Assembly (NCBI GenBank): GCA_937892025.1
Contig: CALAVA010000238.1
Span: forward strand, 54,967-118,966
Length of the DNA stretch: 64,000 nucleotides
Direction of reading: 5' to 3'
Source: an uncultured Bacteroidales bacterium
Lineage (GTDB): Bacteria > Bacteroidota > Bacteroidia > Bacteroidales > WCHB1-69
The notes under the pieces were generated by a model that ran no database searches, had not been told where the DNA came from, and was given only the letters and a program-made list of their open reading frames with translations. Numbering within the stretch: position 1 is the first letter of the stretch; each line of letters starts with the position of its first letter. Made by a program: the position numbers and the translations under genes. Below are positions 32,801 to 43,361 of the stretch, piece after piece.

Positions 32801-35800
32801 TTTCTTAGGTCTGACTTGTGTTAGGTCACAAACAAATTTAAAGAGCTGTTTAAATTTATCAAGAATTTGCGAAATTGGAACTGATATGTCGCAAAAGAAA
32901 GAAGATGTTAGGGTTGTTGACGAAAATGGCCTTAAATATACGTATACAGTTCCTACGGGCTTTATATCTGGTGATGAAATATCAGATAGCGATTTTAGGT
33001 CTATGTTTGCTACGCTTAACAAAAAAAGACTTATTGCAACAAAGAGAAACCAATCTATTGGTTATAAATTTTACGATTTTGAGTTCTCTATGCCAACAAA
33101 CTTTAGTGGAGAATTTAAGAATGTTGTACACGGAAGGCATAAAGGTGGAGAAAATACAATGTATAATACAAAAATAACACCAGTAGAAGAAGATTTAACA
33201 GATTTTGGCATATTACTTGGTAGGGAAAGAAATGATTACGACTCTGAAGAAGTTGAAAATACCCAAACAAGAACAAGGGAAAGTGCAAGCATAGATTATT
33301 ATTTTTATAGACTTGGAATTCGTTTTGATGAATTTAGTTATGAAAATGTTGATAGAAAGTTTTTAAAATACGATATGTCAAATGGTATATATTATCTTCC
33401 ACAATATGAAAATAGTTATTATTTTTATTTTGGCCTTAGGGATGGGGCGACAGCATTGGATGAATTTAACAAACAATTTAATGCTGAATGTGATGATATA
33501 AAGATAAAGAAAACGCCTAACATAATATTAACAAAGGAAATTGATTTCTGTAATGGTGTTGGAACAATACATGTGTTTACAGAAGGGCTTTCAGTTCCAT
33601 ATCAACGAATTAGTGTTTATAATGAAATTACAAATGAAGAAATCAAAGTAATAACATCTTCAAGTGAATTTCCACATGAAAGGGCTTGTTTACAATTAGA
33701 ATCATTTACATTACCTGATGGTGATAGAGATATGTTATTACCATTTGGTGAATATAAAATTACGATACTTGACGATGATGTTGTTGATGTTAGCAAGTCA
33801 ATTGTTCTTGGCCTTGATTTGTTTTCATATGATAAATCATTTTGTGATTTCACGAGAGAAGTTGGTCCTGACGGACTTGAACCATATAGACCGATTTTTG
33901 ATGGCGGATTTATGAACATATACAATTTTAATTTGCTATATGAGGAATTGACGCTTGATGATATTAGTATTGAATTCTTGCTATATGATGTAGAATTACA
34001 AGAGTATATTGGTAGCTTTGAATATCTTGACTTTTTGGAATACATAATATATGGCATACAAAAGGGCAGGATTTATAGGCTTCAATTAAAGTATAAATGT
34101 AATGATAGTATAGATTATGTGTATGTCACGTTAGAACGAATTATTTTTTATGATAATAGTGAAATTTCTCTTAAATTAAAATTTAATGATAACTTTCAAT
34201 TTAATTGTATGAATGAAGATATAATGGGATTGATGGATAAAGAATGGTGGTGGGATAGAGATAATTTTGACATCGGATGTGAGCATTCTTCAGACCCTAA
34301 CTATACTAAATGGTTATATAGAAAATTTTTCTTTAAAGAAAATAATAACGGAACGTTTGATAGTCATGTTGTTGCTATAAATGGAACTAAAGTTTTATGG
34401 GGAACACCACAAGCAAGATACGATATGGTTTCCGGTCCAGCAGATGGTGTTTATTGCAGCGTATTTTATGAACAAATTCCACCTGGTATGACATTAGATG
34501 ATACAATTTCATATCACGCAACGTATGGAGTTAATAATTGCTCTTCTAACGTTGTTCCTGGTGGCGATGAACAACAAACTAGGGGAGAATCTGATACAAA
34601 TTGTACTGCTCAATATTCAGCACAAGCATATAACGGAACTAAAGTGTGTGGAATGTATCGTGGTATATATGATAAAAACGGCGTGTATGGAGTTGTTGGT
34701 GCTATAACAGAAAGTGGATATTTCCATATTGGGTGTGGCTGTGTTTTCAAACCAATTCCATATGGAAATTTAATATTCTTTGTTTATGAAAGCGATGATG
34801 CATTAACGGCACTTCTTAATAGTGAACATGAAGATATTTTGTTTGGCGTATTTTATCCTTCATTTATTTATCCAGTTATTAAGAGGCCATTTTATGCACT
34901 TTATGATGTAACGAAATGGACAAGATTGAAAGTTAATCAGCCTATAAATTATAATGGCGTTGTGTCAAAAACATATACAACTGCTGTTAATGGAAAGAAA
35001 CAAATTTTAACCATTAATAATGGTATTACTATGAATTCAAAATTTTATAGTGTTATGGTTGATGATGTTGATATTACAAATAATGTTACAATTTATGGTC
35101 CTGATACTTCCGGTTTGACACTTACATCAAGTTTAAATAGAAAATCAGAATGGAGTGGATTTACTGATGTTGAACTTACCCCTGAACAGAATCAAGAAAT
35201 GTTTTATGTTTCTGAATATCTTCCTGATATAACAAATGGCGGAGAATTGTTGGTTGAATCGTCAAAAGTATTTTATATGAATTTGAATTATACAATGTCT
35301 GGTGATTGTATTGATATTTGCTTTGGATATGGTTCGAGTTCTCCTGACATTTCTTATTTTGTCGGGAAATATAATAGTAAGGACAATATTGGGCTTTTGT
35401 ATCTTGAAGATAATACAAAATATGACAAATATGTTTTACATAACACAAATGATAGAACATTTAATGTTTTGTGCCAATTTACTGAATTAGCTGAGAATGA
35501 AGCACAAAGGTATTCAGACGTTATAGTTGAGGTTTCATTTAACGCAACAAGTGCATTTACTGTAAATTATCCATATAAAGAGGATTACGGAGAAGATAAG
35601 ATTTATAATGAAAATTTTGCATTGTTAAATGGTACAGGATTAGCAATAAATCTTATTCTTGACAAAATGTTTAGTGGAATTGAGTTTGAAAAAGTTGATG
35701 GTTCGACTGTTATTTTACCGATTAAGCCTGTTAAAAATTATAAAGTGCAAGAAGAATTTAGTTGTGATGGCGTTGTTTACGAAGACACAAGGAGATTTTT

Positions 35801-35981
35801 CGTAAAATTGGCACAAAAGAGAAAACTTTATTCAATAGAAAACGCAAATAGGCTTGGAAGCATTGCACCTGATGATATTGTGTTTGGAGTTGGAATGTGT
35901 GAGGTTCAGGCTGAAGATAGAAATGATGGAAAATCATACATACAGAAAATATATCCAACTCCTTTGGCAAGAAATGAATAA
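29832..35981 (+). CDS. Giant baseplate/tail structural protein with carboxypeptidase-regulatory-like domain (2049 aa)
   Basis: ATG 29832 overlaps the previous TGA. Residues about 50-180 (GVIVGRVLANNGFGISNAKV, NNAGDYMICGVPVGAHTL) look like a carboxypeptidase regulatory-like beta-sandwich, common in Bacteroidota surface proteins. Around residues 463-500 there is an unusual hydrophobic stretch (MFTIMCALIKTFVFLTKLLN, SFIGYILADIG). Residues about 600-670 are an acidic low-complexity linker (EEGTEDSGEDDNG). The rest is beta-rich and Cys-containing with no recognised enzyme. Position between baseplate genes suggests a large baseplate or short-fibre component. Confidence 0.78.
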   Translation: MSEINKSYRISTKIGNGITDDYITVDAGLVQDYDTFEVLSLDIKSSDAYRLHNSNYGVIVGRVLANNGFGISNAKVSVFIQIDSNERFDIGNIYPFTSSVSYDRNGVRYNLLPNDRVDGCHQVVGTFPTKRYALDNDVILEVFDKYYTYTTKTNNAGDYMICGVPVGAHTLHMDLDLSDCGILSQKPRDFVYKGYTIEQFESPTKFKNGTDYENLSQIFTQDQVVNVNPFWGNDSLGETIGITRADINVNFKFEPTCVFMGSIVSDNASNGFSKKCVPTEHMGDMDELVTGEGKIEMIRKTHDGAVEEFQVKGTKLINADGVWCYQIPMNLDYMVTDEYGNMVPTDNPETGIPTRARVRFRISLNDNEENTDNFFRAKVLVPHNPQDLPNGTHEGYDYEFGSYTREDSFRDLFWNNVYSVKSYIPRIQRSNGFKTQKFSGIKHCNIYGQNNPMPYNNIRIKLPLMFTIMCALIKTFVFLTKLLNTVISFIGYILADIGTIHFLKIRKHEDVSWFNIRAWEISWAPIFLGAYIKAVNLKLVVLKDGLCPDLENWYFAPMFNIGSNFIKGDDNWNLNIKILKNCSGKCPEPIDCENMNNMYGLEEGTEDSGEDDNGSTYSGTSCNMPTYNILQQTINYVLGEDDDGHQTESIQDDDPHSIDDQNKDDEDDEAACITIKTDYLLPCIEMNLAQEYKVINFDFYNDWINGTIYNPRWVRFVKKKVRFLWITWHKDKVKGCMDDTKIFSTKRNYVQQCAIGYKSETVNGYNVISKVENPLNNASNLIPVRKWNKMHKKPGFKKEVVFGIRGGISHQSTTMKGQFVYYLKPCEWTSSTGKKVNLYATDIILLGTFNDCDLNGVPSTFQHLNSTTYIMPTNLALTNMDTDGALYATDNGTLCVGKSASASQTTSGSAIDNGIIEISGSGQTLGAELNYYKNSSTYNIAENYDIFDGDDRLTPGDTMAMTEAAGVAWNYTGPGQGEITELEMYYPGGHFLGLTCVRSQTNLKSCLNLSRICEIGTDMSQKKEDVRVVDENGLKYTYTVPTGFISGDEISDSDFRSMFATLNKKRLIATKRNQSIGYKFYDFEFSMPTNFSGEFKNVVHGRHKGGENTMYNTKITPVEEDLTDFGILLGRERNDYDSEEVENTQTRTRESASIDYYFYRLGIRFDEFSYENVDRKFLKYDMSNGIYYLPQYENSYYFYFGLRDGATALDEFNKQFNAECDDIKIKKTPNIILTKEIDFCNGVGTIHVFTEGLSVPYQRISVYNEITNEEIKVITSSSEFPHERACLQLESFTLPDGDRDMLLPFGEYKITILDDDVVDVSKSIVLGLDLFSYDKSFCDFTREVGPDGLEPYRPIFDGGFMNIYNFNLLYEELTLDDISIEFLLYDVELQEYIGSFEYLDFLEYIIYGIQKGRIYRLQLKYKCNDSIDYVYVTLERIIFYDNSEISLKLKFNDNFQFNCMNEDIMGLMDKEWWWDRDNFDIGCEHSSDPNYTKWLYRKFFFKENNNGTFDSHVVAINGTKVLWGTPQARYDMVSGPADGVYCSVFYEQIPPGMTLDDTISYHATYGVNNCSSNVVPGGDEQQTRGESDTNCTAQYSAQAYNGTKVCGMYRGIYDKNGVYGVVGAITESGYFHIGCGCVFKPIPYGNLIFFVYESDDALTALLNSEHEDILFGVFYPSFIYPVIKRPFYALYDVTKWTRLKVNQPINYNGVVSKTYTTAVNGKKQILTINNGITMNSKFYSVMVDDVDITNNVTIYGPDTSGLTLTSSLNRKSEWSGFTDVELTPEQNQEMFYVSEYLPDITNGGELLVESSKVFYMNLNYTMSGDCIDICFGYGSSSPDISYFVGKYNSKDNIGLLYLEDNTKYDKYVLHNTNDRTFNVLCQFTELAENEAQRYSDVIVEVSFNATSAFTVNYPYKEDYGEDKIYNENFALLNGTGLAINLILDKMFSGIEFEKVDGSTVILPIKPVKNYKVQEEFSCDGVVYEDTRRFFVKLAQKRKLYSIENANRLGSIAPDDIVFGVGMCEVQAEDRNDGKSYIQKIYPTPLARNE

Positions 35982-36001
35982 GATTATATATGAGATAATA
36001 G

Positions 36002-38992
36002 ATGAATAGTAACATATTTTTAGAAGAAAATAGAAGTGTAATGTCAAACAATGTTGAAAATAGTTTGAACATTGACCTTATTTCAAAAAACAGACTTTTA
36101 CCAGATGAAAGTCTTGTTGATAATTTTTCTTTATATGAACAATACAATAGAGAAAGAGACGAATGCAGTAAATATAGATTCATCTTTGACATAAATGCAT
36201 TATGCAGTAATGTTTTATTTAATGTAAAATCTGAAATTGTCGTAAATGAGGGCTCTGATTATTGTAGGTGCCTTAATTTTGAGTCAAATGGGTGGCCAAA
36301 GGCAACTTTTGCGAATAATGCTGCTAATACAAAAGACCCAATTAAGTATATTGACGCAATAAGAAATACAGAGTACTCTCATAAAAATAATGGCAAATTT
36401 GTATATCATTGCGGTCTTGATATATTCAATAATCATATGCTTAGAAAAAAGAAATTTATTCACATAAATAAATTTGGTAAAAAATATCCTAATGATAAAA
36501 AAAAATTGTACAATACAATAAGTGATTATTTAAGAGATGCAAATGGTAATATTATAACGGAAAATTTGGGTATAAATTATATTGACCAAAGGAATGGCGT
36601 AGAAACTGAAAGGCACATATATTCAACAGATTCTCTTTATACGTTGAAAAACGCTTTTTATGAAAGGTGCCATGAAACAGAAGGATGGTGGGGATTTACA
36701 AACCCAGGTATGATAAGCATAAACACAAGGGAAACAAACGAAACAATTACAAATGAAATGATGTCAAATAATAAGCCTTGTGAATTTATTGATTTTTATC
36801 CTGATAGGTCATTGTTTTCATTTGTCCCTAAGTACAACAAAGAAAGACGAAGAATTGAAAAAAATTGGGATTATTGTATAACATATCCATATAGTAAAGA
36901 TTCGGATATAATAAGTACGATATGTGGAAGTGAAAACGGCTCAATAAAAGCAAGGGTTAAGGTTGTGACAAACCCAGGCGGAGTTAAGCTTTTACAATGT
37001 AGTTCGCTGTTTAGGCATAGTTTAAAGGCCGGGTCTTACATTAATTTTTATTATTATATGGTTAAAGGAGGTGAAATACCTGAAATCGTTGGCGGTGAGA
37101 ATGTTATTAGGTCATTAAAAAAAAATTATTATGAGCAAAGCCAGTCTGTTAGTGAGCGTGGAGAAACTGAAGAATATACAGAAGATGACTTGTCTTTTCA
37201 AAAATATCAAAATAGCGTTAGGGTTTATTCTATTGGAGATTTAACTGGCTTAAATACAGATAGGGTGTTTTCTGTTAGATACGATGATATAAAGAAAGTT
37301 TATCCGTTTTTTGCTGCTTTTGGGTGTTTTTACAAAAAAGTAAGTAATGGTACTGAATGCTCATATTATGCAAGAAAGTTTAAAAAACTTAAAAATGAGA
37401 ATGGAGAAGACTTGTTAAGTGATGTAAATAAGGCTGGGTTTGCAAAAAATGTATATGGAGATGATATTTCACAAATTGTTTTTACAGATGACATTGACGT
37501 ATATGGGCTCAAAGATGAGAATGGAAGAGATTTGTCTGAAGTGTTTTTTACGACAATAAAAAGAAATGAGGGAAACGACAAATGGTATAAGTATCACGAT
37601 GTTAGTAATGCAAAGGTAGAGTTTTCTCATTGTTTTGGCCCATTAACAACTGGCATAGATTTTAGTGGAATAGACATTAATGAAGAGCCTTTTGATTATA
37701 ATGTACATTATTTGCATAATATAGATAGTGCGTCTTCAATTTCCAATGATATTGAGCCTATTACAAACACATTGTCTGCTTGGGGCGATACAATATTAAA
37801 AGGAATGCCAAAAGTCGTTGAAAGCGGTGTTACTATAAATGACGAAGAATTTTATGGTGATATTGTTGAGTTTGACAATTATTTGTATGAAAAGAATGTC
37901 ATAGGTAATTTCTGCCATAGATTTAATACAATGCAAAGAGAGTTATTTGATTTAGCATTTAGGGATATTTACCAAGACGTTATAACACACGATGATTATG
38001 ATTATGTAAATCTTGGAAGTGCTTTTACAGTATCAACGTTCTATGTTAATGACACTGTTAGTAGTATGAATAGCGTAAACAACGCTAATGCAACAAGCGG
38101 ACTTGTATATGGTAATATATGTCCTGAGGGATATTTTTATAACCCACATACTACAATTAAATTAAAAGAAGAAGATGCTGTCAGACATTCAATTGCAGAA
38201 TACATAAACTATGATAAATGTGAAGTTGTTGGCCAAAATGTTGTTTTGATATATAAAAGAACTACAGATGGTGATATTCTTATTGGTAAAAGATACATTT
38301 ATGATTGGGGTGACGAAGGCGATGGAAGAGGTGGAAATGATGGCGAAGGTGACGGGTTAAGACTTGGCGCTTCAACATCACAAACAAATTCAAATGTTGA
38401 ATCTGTGTATTTTGTTAATGGAATTGACGGATTTTTACTCACGGTTAGAGTTCCTGGTGAATATACTTTTATTAAAGGTGATTATCTTGCTTTGTATGAC
38501 AAAGTAAATGGGGATACAAAGTGGTGTGTTGTGAGGCGTTTTAAGGATGGTTATTTAACTGTTTATTTAAATGACGAAGACTTTGGTGGACTTGATATTT
38601 TGAATCACCAAAGTTATTTCAGACCGCTTAATGGTGAAAGAAGATACTTTATGTTTTGGACTTCTGATAGTGTTCCTACTTATTCAAAATTATGCATAGA
38701 GTCAAAAACATTTTCTTGGAAAAGGATAATGACACCTTCTGAGCTTGACAGAACCAGTGACTTATTCGATTTACCATTCTCTAACGGGCGTTTCTATTTG
38801 CAAAGGAACATAAACTTCTTCTTGAAGAGACAAGACCCACGTGGAGAATATGGTTTAAGCTATCCGTTATTTGTTGATTTCGAGCAAAAATTACCTAATC
38901 CTATGGCTAAATTTGTTATTGGTGGTACGAACAAAATTGATATTTCTGTATTTGATTATATCATTAATAATACGTTAAAAACTTGTTACTAA
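36002..38992 (+). CDS. Tail/baseplate structural protein, unknown family (996 aa)
   Basis: Starts MNSNIFLEENRSVMSNNVEN and ends NNTLKTCY. The composition is Asn/Asp/Tyr-rich and beta-prone with scattered Cys and many aromatic residues, like its operon neighbours. A Gly/Asp-rich linker (DEGDGRGGNDGEGDG, near residue 780) separates an N-terminal part from a C-terminal domain. No catalytic motif is visible. It overlaps the next gene by 1 nt (TAATG). It is probably a structural part of baseplate or tail based on operon position. Confidence 0.75.
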   Translation: MNSNIFLEENRSVMSNNVENSLNIDLISKNRLLPDESLVDNFSLYEQYNRERDECSKYRFIFDINALCSNVLFNVKSEIVVNEGSDYCRCLNFESNGWPKATFANNAANTKDPIKYIDAIRNTEYSHKNNGKFVYHCGLDIFNNHMLRKKKFIHINKFGKKYPNDKKKLYNTISDYLRDANGNIITENLGINYIDQRNGVETERHIYSTDSLYTLKNAFYERCHETEGWWGFTNPGMISINTRETNETITNEMMSNNKPCEFIDFYPDRSLFSFVPKYNKERRRIEKNWDYCITYPYSKDSDIISTICGSENGSIKARVKVVTNPGGVKLLQCSSLFRHSLKAGSYINFYYYMVKGGEIPEIVGGENVIRSLKKNYYEQSQSVSERGETEEYTEDDLSFQKYQNSVRVYSIGDLTGLNTDRVFSVRYDDIKKVYPFFAAFGCFYKKVSNGTECSYYARKFKKLKNENGEDLLSDVNKAGFAKNVYGDDISQIVFTDDIDVYGLKDENGRDLSEVFFTTIKRNEGNDKWYKYHDVSNAKVEFSHCFGPLTTGIDFSGIDINEEPFDYNVHYLHNIDSASSISNDIEPITNTLSAWGDTILKGMPKVVESGVTINDEEFYGDIVEFDNYLYEKNVIGNFCHRFNTMQRELFDLAFRDIYQDVITHDDYDYVNLGSAFTVSTFYVNDTVSSMNSVNNANATSGLVYGNICPEGYFYNPHTTIKLKEEDAVRHSIAEYINYDKCEVVGQNVVLIYKRTTDGDILIGKRYIYDWGDEGDGRGGNDGEGDGLRLGASTSQTNSNVESVYFVNGIDGFLLTVRVPGEYTFIKGDYLALYDKVNGDTKWCVVRRFKDGYLTVYLNDEDFGGLDILNHQSYFRPLNGERRYFMFWTSDSVPTYSKLCIESKTFSWKRIMTPSELDRTSDLFDLPFSNGRFYLQRNINFFLKRQDPRGEYGLSYPLFVDFEQKLPNPMAKFVIGGTNKIDISVFDYIINNTLKTCY

Positions 38993-40845
38993 TGGATATT
39001 GTTAAAGTAAATTTAAAAACACCTGTTAATGGTTTTGTTGAATTGAATATATCTGATTTCATAGAAAAGAATGGTGAAATTCTGATAACGTTAGAAGATT
39101 ATTTTTGCTACAACATAAACGAAGGTGATGAAATTGAATTAAGAAGAACTGTTAGGGGAGAAAACGGGTACTATACAACGTTTAGTACTATTTTGTATGT
39201 GAAATATGAGGACGAAAACCATGTTATTCATACAACGCTTCCAAAATCATTTCCGATTAATTTGGATTATATTGGGTGGTTTAAAATGGGTTTTGATGAT
39301 GAGTCATCTTATTATATCATTACTTGTAGAGAGGAACATTATTTATTCGGCCAAGATTTGGCATTAAATGTTGGCCAAGAGGTGTATTTTAAAGATAGTA
39401 TGGGTAATACGTTATGCACTTGTTCTAATTTAGCGTCAATGAGAATATATAGTGAAGACGTTGCTACTGTTAATGATTGCTTGGTTTATGAAGAAAAAGA
39501 CTATACTTGTAGCAAACCTTATGATTTTATAACAACATATTATTATGTGTTTAGGCCCGATGTAATTAGTAAAAATTCGTTTATTGCTGGTGATTTCAAT
39601 GAATTTACTGCTTCTGGTGCAACATATATAGAAACGAAATATAATCCATTTTATTACTATACAATACGCCTTAACGACAAGGGAGTTCCTGATGAACTTG
39701 ATTCGTATGGTAATCCAATTAGACATTGTGCTTTTTATGGTGATAAATGGTTTAGTGGGTTGAGGAATACAACAACAAAGAAGTACATAAATTCAGGTGC
39801 AAGCACTAATGGAGTGTATTTTAATATGGATTATTATAATGTTAGCATTGGACTTTCATCTGATTCAAATGAAAATGTTCTTGGCAATGAAGATTATTTT
39901 AGTGAGGCTTTTGCAACTAACATTGAAGAGTCGTTAATTCCGCCTATAATTGATATGGAGCGTGTCAAATATATTCCGTATGAAAAAGTTAATAACAATA
40001 GTTACAAGCCAATAACTGAAATTAAAATTTATCCTCATTTCAGAAAAAGAGTGCTTGTTGATTTGGAAAACAACACAAATACATTTGCCACTTCTGGTAA
40101 TTTGTATTATGATGGGTGGTATGTTGATAATGATGATTATAATACATTTTGGAACGGATATACTGGAAACGGAAGCGTCAATTCAATATCAAATTTTGTT
40201 AGATATCACGGAAAAACTGCTGATTTAATTGGATTTTTGAATTTTACAGATAATGATATATTTTATAACAAGCATAAGGTTAGTAAATCATTTTATAGGC
40301 TGTTGTTTTATGATTCAAAAGACCCAATAGAACAAAAATTGTTATATTATTCAACTGTGTTTATTGATAGTACAGAATTGCTTTCAAAATACTTAAAGCA
40401 ATTAATGTTTATGGAAGATTCGCCTGATGATGTTGTTATTAATGAAATAGCAACAGAAAACAAAAATGTTAGTGTCGTTTTTTGTGAAAATGACGATGTT
40501 GGGTGTAGACTTGATACTACAATTAATATAACAAATGAGTATGATAAAGAAAGGTGTTCAGAGGGGTTTAACATTTATCTTTTTAGGGATGATGTACCAG
40601 ATGGAAATACAAGTAAAACTATTTATATGAAAGTTGAGTTTAACCATGCAGGAAACGGTAAAACGATACCTTTAGTTAGATTACCATTAAAAGAAAAATT
40701 AACAATTGAAAACTTTTTTGAATATCTTTATGTGCCAATTGAAATAAGAAAAAACGGTGACAAATACATATACACGATAGAAGGTGCTGAATACACTGAT
40801 GGTGTTGCTGAATTATGCCTTTTTGAACCAAAATTAGAAGTATAA
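38992..40845 (+). CDS. Tail/baseplate structural protein, unknown family (617 aa)
   Basis: Preferred start ATG 38992 (MDIVKVNLKTPVNGFVELN), sharing one base with the upstream stop. The first 90 residues contain a short beta-barrel-like segment (GEILITLEDYFCYNINEGDEIEL). The remainder is Tyr/Asn/Asp-rich and beta-prone. It is separated by 2 nt from the next gene. No family recognised; a virion role is inferred from operon position and similarity of composition to its neighbours. Confidence 0.74.
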   Translation: MDIVKVNLKTPVNGFVELNISDFIEKNGEILITLEDYFCYNINEGDEIELRRTVRGENGYYTTFSTILYVKYEDENHVIHTTLPKSFPINLDYIGWFKMGFDDESSYYIITCREEHYLFGQDLALNVGQEVYFKDSMGNTLCTCSNLASMRIYSEDVATVNDCLVYEEKDYTCSKPYDFITTYYYVFRPDVISKNSFIAGDFNEFTASGATYIETKYNPFYYYTIRLNDKGVPDELDSYGNPIRHCAFYGDKWFSGLRNTTTKKYINSGASTNGVYFNMDYYNVSIGLSSDSNENVLGNEDYFSEAFATNIEESLIPPIIDMERVKYIPYEKVNNNSYKPITEIKIYPHFRKRVLVDLENNTNTFATSGNLYYDGWYVDNDDYNTFWNGYTGNGSVNSISNFVRYHGKTADLIGFLNFTDNDIFYNKHKVSKSFYRLLFYDSKDPIEQKLLYYSTVFIDSTELLSKYLKQLMFMEDSPDDVVINEIATENKNVSVVFCENDDVGCRLDTTINITNEYDKERCSEGFNIYLFRDDVPDGNTSKTIYMKVEFNHAGNGKTIPLVRLPLKEKLTIENFFEYLYVPIEIRKNGDKYIYTIEGAEYTDGVAELCLFEPKLEV

Positions 40846-40847
40846 AT

Positions 40848-43358
40848 ATGGAAACCATTAGAAAGAAAATATGTTTTGATAAGTTTTTAAGCCATAGAAA
40901 TGGCTTAATGCCTTATGTTAAAAAAGACATTGATGATTCTTCAATATATTATGTTGATAGCATTATTGCAAGCGGTAATTATGGGTCGTTTCCTTGTGAT
41001 TTTGCTTTGATTGATTCAAGTATGAAAGGTAATGGTCTTGGCGCAACATATAGACAAAATACAGAGTTATCAAGACTCAGATATTTAGATGTCATTAAAT
41101 GGTATAATCATGCATTGAATTGTATTAATGGTGGAAAAAAATTAAAAAGGTCAACAACGCAGATTTTTGAAGTAACAAACACAGATTGCACTTCTGGAAC
41201 AAGTTCTGTTACTGTAACAGATGTGTATGTATGGGATGAAATTAATGATGAAGCTTCAATTTTTGATTGTGTTGTTGCTGATGCTTCGCTTTTTTATTCA
41301 GTTAATGGAAGATATTATTTTGACACCAAAAAGGTTAGGCAAATGGAGTCTTTAAGGAGTTATTACGAAGACGATTTTACGGAAGCAACAAAGGAAGAAA
41401 TTGCTTTTGTTGAAAAAGTTAGATATTTTGCTGGCGATGATGAAAATACTGGCGTTATCTATGGGGAGAATAACGAATATATTTACATAATTGAAGATTA
41501 TGATTTGTATAGGGAACATGAAGACAAATGGAATGCTTGGTGGTCTGATAATTTTGAATTATGTAGTTATTATGGCTCTTATGATAGATGGGAAAAATAT
41601 GTTTTCGACCTAAGATATCTTGAAAGAACGGGCTTTAAATTTGTATATGACATTGAAACTTATGTAATTGGTAAAGTTAGAGTTCCTGAAGAATATGCTG
41701 GTAATGTTTTAGAGGGTTCAAAAGTTCCAAATGCTGTATATTATACCAATTATTTAGATTATGTTGATTGGTTTAGCAAAAATGAAGGTGATTTATATGG
41801 TAATAAAGATTTGTTAGACGAATGGAATAAAAGAGGCGGAGAAAATTTTTATTTATTCTTGGGTAGTATATATCCAAAATATTTGGAAGAAATAACTTAT
41901 CCTGAATATGGTAGGATAGTGTTTTTTAATTATGTTCCTGCAAATATTGAAATTCCATTTGCGTTTGTTAATGAGTTTTCAAATGAGTGTTCTTATAAAG
42001 TATATGAGTATTCTGTAAATTATGACGGGTCTTTATATGACGGAACAATTGAATATGAAAGGGGTGGTGATAATCAAATAGAATCTGCACTAACTCCAGA
42101 ATTTAGGACATTTGAAGATGGGGATATTATTGTTGAATCCAAATTAGATTCATTCCTTGGGCGTGACGTTTATTACTTAAACAATGATGTATATGGTATT
42201 TTTGATGAATTTCAAAATGGAAGCAAAATGTTTAAATGTGTATTTCACAATGGGAATTCTGATGGCGAAATTATAAAATATTATAGTGGAACTGTTACGT
42301 ATTATAAGAATGTTGGAGAAGATGATTGGGAAGAATTAAGTTCGTTTGATGTTCCTGAAACTTATGTTTCAACGACACAAACAGATAGATTACCAAAAAC
42401 AGTTGATAATGCGTATCAAGTTGTTGGAATAAAGGAAATTAGTTCTTCTGTTACTTGTACAAGGTTAACAACGCAAAATCATACTGGATATTCTGACGAT
42501 GGGTTGTATAAATCTGTATCTTCAATTACAAAATATAAGAAAACAACAATAAAGAATTATTCTTGGTGTGAATGTATTGCGCAAAACAATATCCAAGGAA
42601 TTAGGTGTGGTGATGGTGAAGATATTGATTTCAATCACTCAAACATCTATAGAAATATATTGTTGTTATCTTGTGTACCTGGTGCTGTAGAAACAAGCAA
42701 TAATGGGGATTGGTATTATTATCTTGTCAAATATGATAATGGGTATACAGGTATTGGCTCTGGCCAAAGAATTGATTCAACTGGTAGCGGAAGAAAAGTT
42801 TTAAGGCTTCCGTATAATGTTGGAGAAACAAATGTTTCATCATATAGTGGAGAATATTCCGATGTTGTAAAATATGACAAGATAATTGGAATGCATTCAT
42901 ACGATGACTATTTGGATATAGAATATGTTATTGGCGCAACAAGTGGAGAAAGTATTATGACAACAGGAATACATTACAAGGACACATATAGATATGAGCC
43001 AAACTTTATGGAAAATACAATAGTTGATGGTATGTATGAGGCTGATGTTTTGTGCGAGAGAATATCTGTTGAACAAGAAGAGGGCGCATATAGTGAAGAT
43101 TTGATGCTTGAAAGGAGTTTTATTCCGAGTACGATAACGGCGATGGAAATTGGTACTCAATGGACAAGCGGAAGTTCACTAAGGGCCTATTTATTTACAG
43201 AAGAAACTTCTGATAATTTACTTGAATATCCGAATATAAACGTTAATATTAGTTATAATAGGGGAAATGCTGCGGCTTGGGAAAAACATTTTAAATTAAG
43301 CGAATGCAACACATTGACAGACCTTGAAAATTATGGAAATAATTACTTTAACATATAA
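40848..43358 (+). CDS. Tail/baseplate structural protein, unknown family (836 aa)
   Basis: Starts METIRKKICFDKFLSHRNGL, ends LENYGNNYFNI. Rich in Tyr, Asp and Asn; long runs of alternating polar and aromatic residues suggest beta structure (YEYSVNYDGSLYDGTIEYER). A segment near residue 550-580 (SSVTCTRLTTQNHTGY) is Ser/Thr-rich. No known domain is visible. It is 3 nt from the next gene, in the same late operon. Confidence 0.74.
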   Translation: METIRKKICFDKFLSHRNGLMPYVKKDIDDSSIYYVDSIIASGNYGSFPCDFALIDSSMKGNGLGATYRQNTELSRLRYLDVIKWYNHALNCINGGKKLKRSTTQIFEVTNTDCTSGTSSVTVTDVYVWDEINDEASIFDCVVADASLFYSVNGRYYFDTKKVRQMESLRSYYEDDFTEATKEEIAFVEKVRYFAGDDENTGVIYGENNEYIYIIEDYDLYREHEDKWNAWWSDNFELCSYYGSYDRWEKYVFDLRYLERTGFKFVYDIETYVIGKVRVPEEYAGNVLEGSKVPNAVYYTNYLDYVDWFSKNEGDLYGNKDLLDEWNKRGGENFYLFLGSIYPKYLEEITYPEYGRIVFFNYVPANIEIPFAFVNEFSNECSYKVYEYSVNYDGSLYDGTIEYERGGDNQIESALTPEFRTFEDGDIIVESKLDSFLGRDVYYLNNDVYGIFDEFQNGSKMFKCVFHNGNSDGEIIKYYSGTVTYYKNVGEDDWEELSSFDVPETYVSTTQTDRLPKTVDNAYQVVGIKEISSSVTCTRLTTQNHTGYSDDGLYKSVSSITKYKKTTIKNYSWCECIAQNNIQGIRCGDGEDIDFNHSNIYRNILLLSCVPGAVETSNNGDWYYYLVKYDNGYTGIGSGQRIDSTGSGRKVLRLPYNVGETNVSSYSGEYSDVVKYDKIIGMHSYDDYLDIEYVIGATSGESIMTTGIHYKDTYRYEPNFMENTIVDGMYEADVLCERISVEQEEGAYSEDLMLERSFIPSTITAMEIGTQWTSGSSLRAYLFTEETSDNLLEYPNINVNISYNRGNAAAWEKHFKLSECNTLTDLENYGNNYFNI

Positions 43359-43361
43359 AAA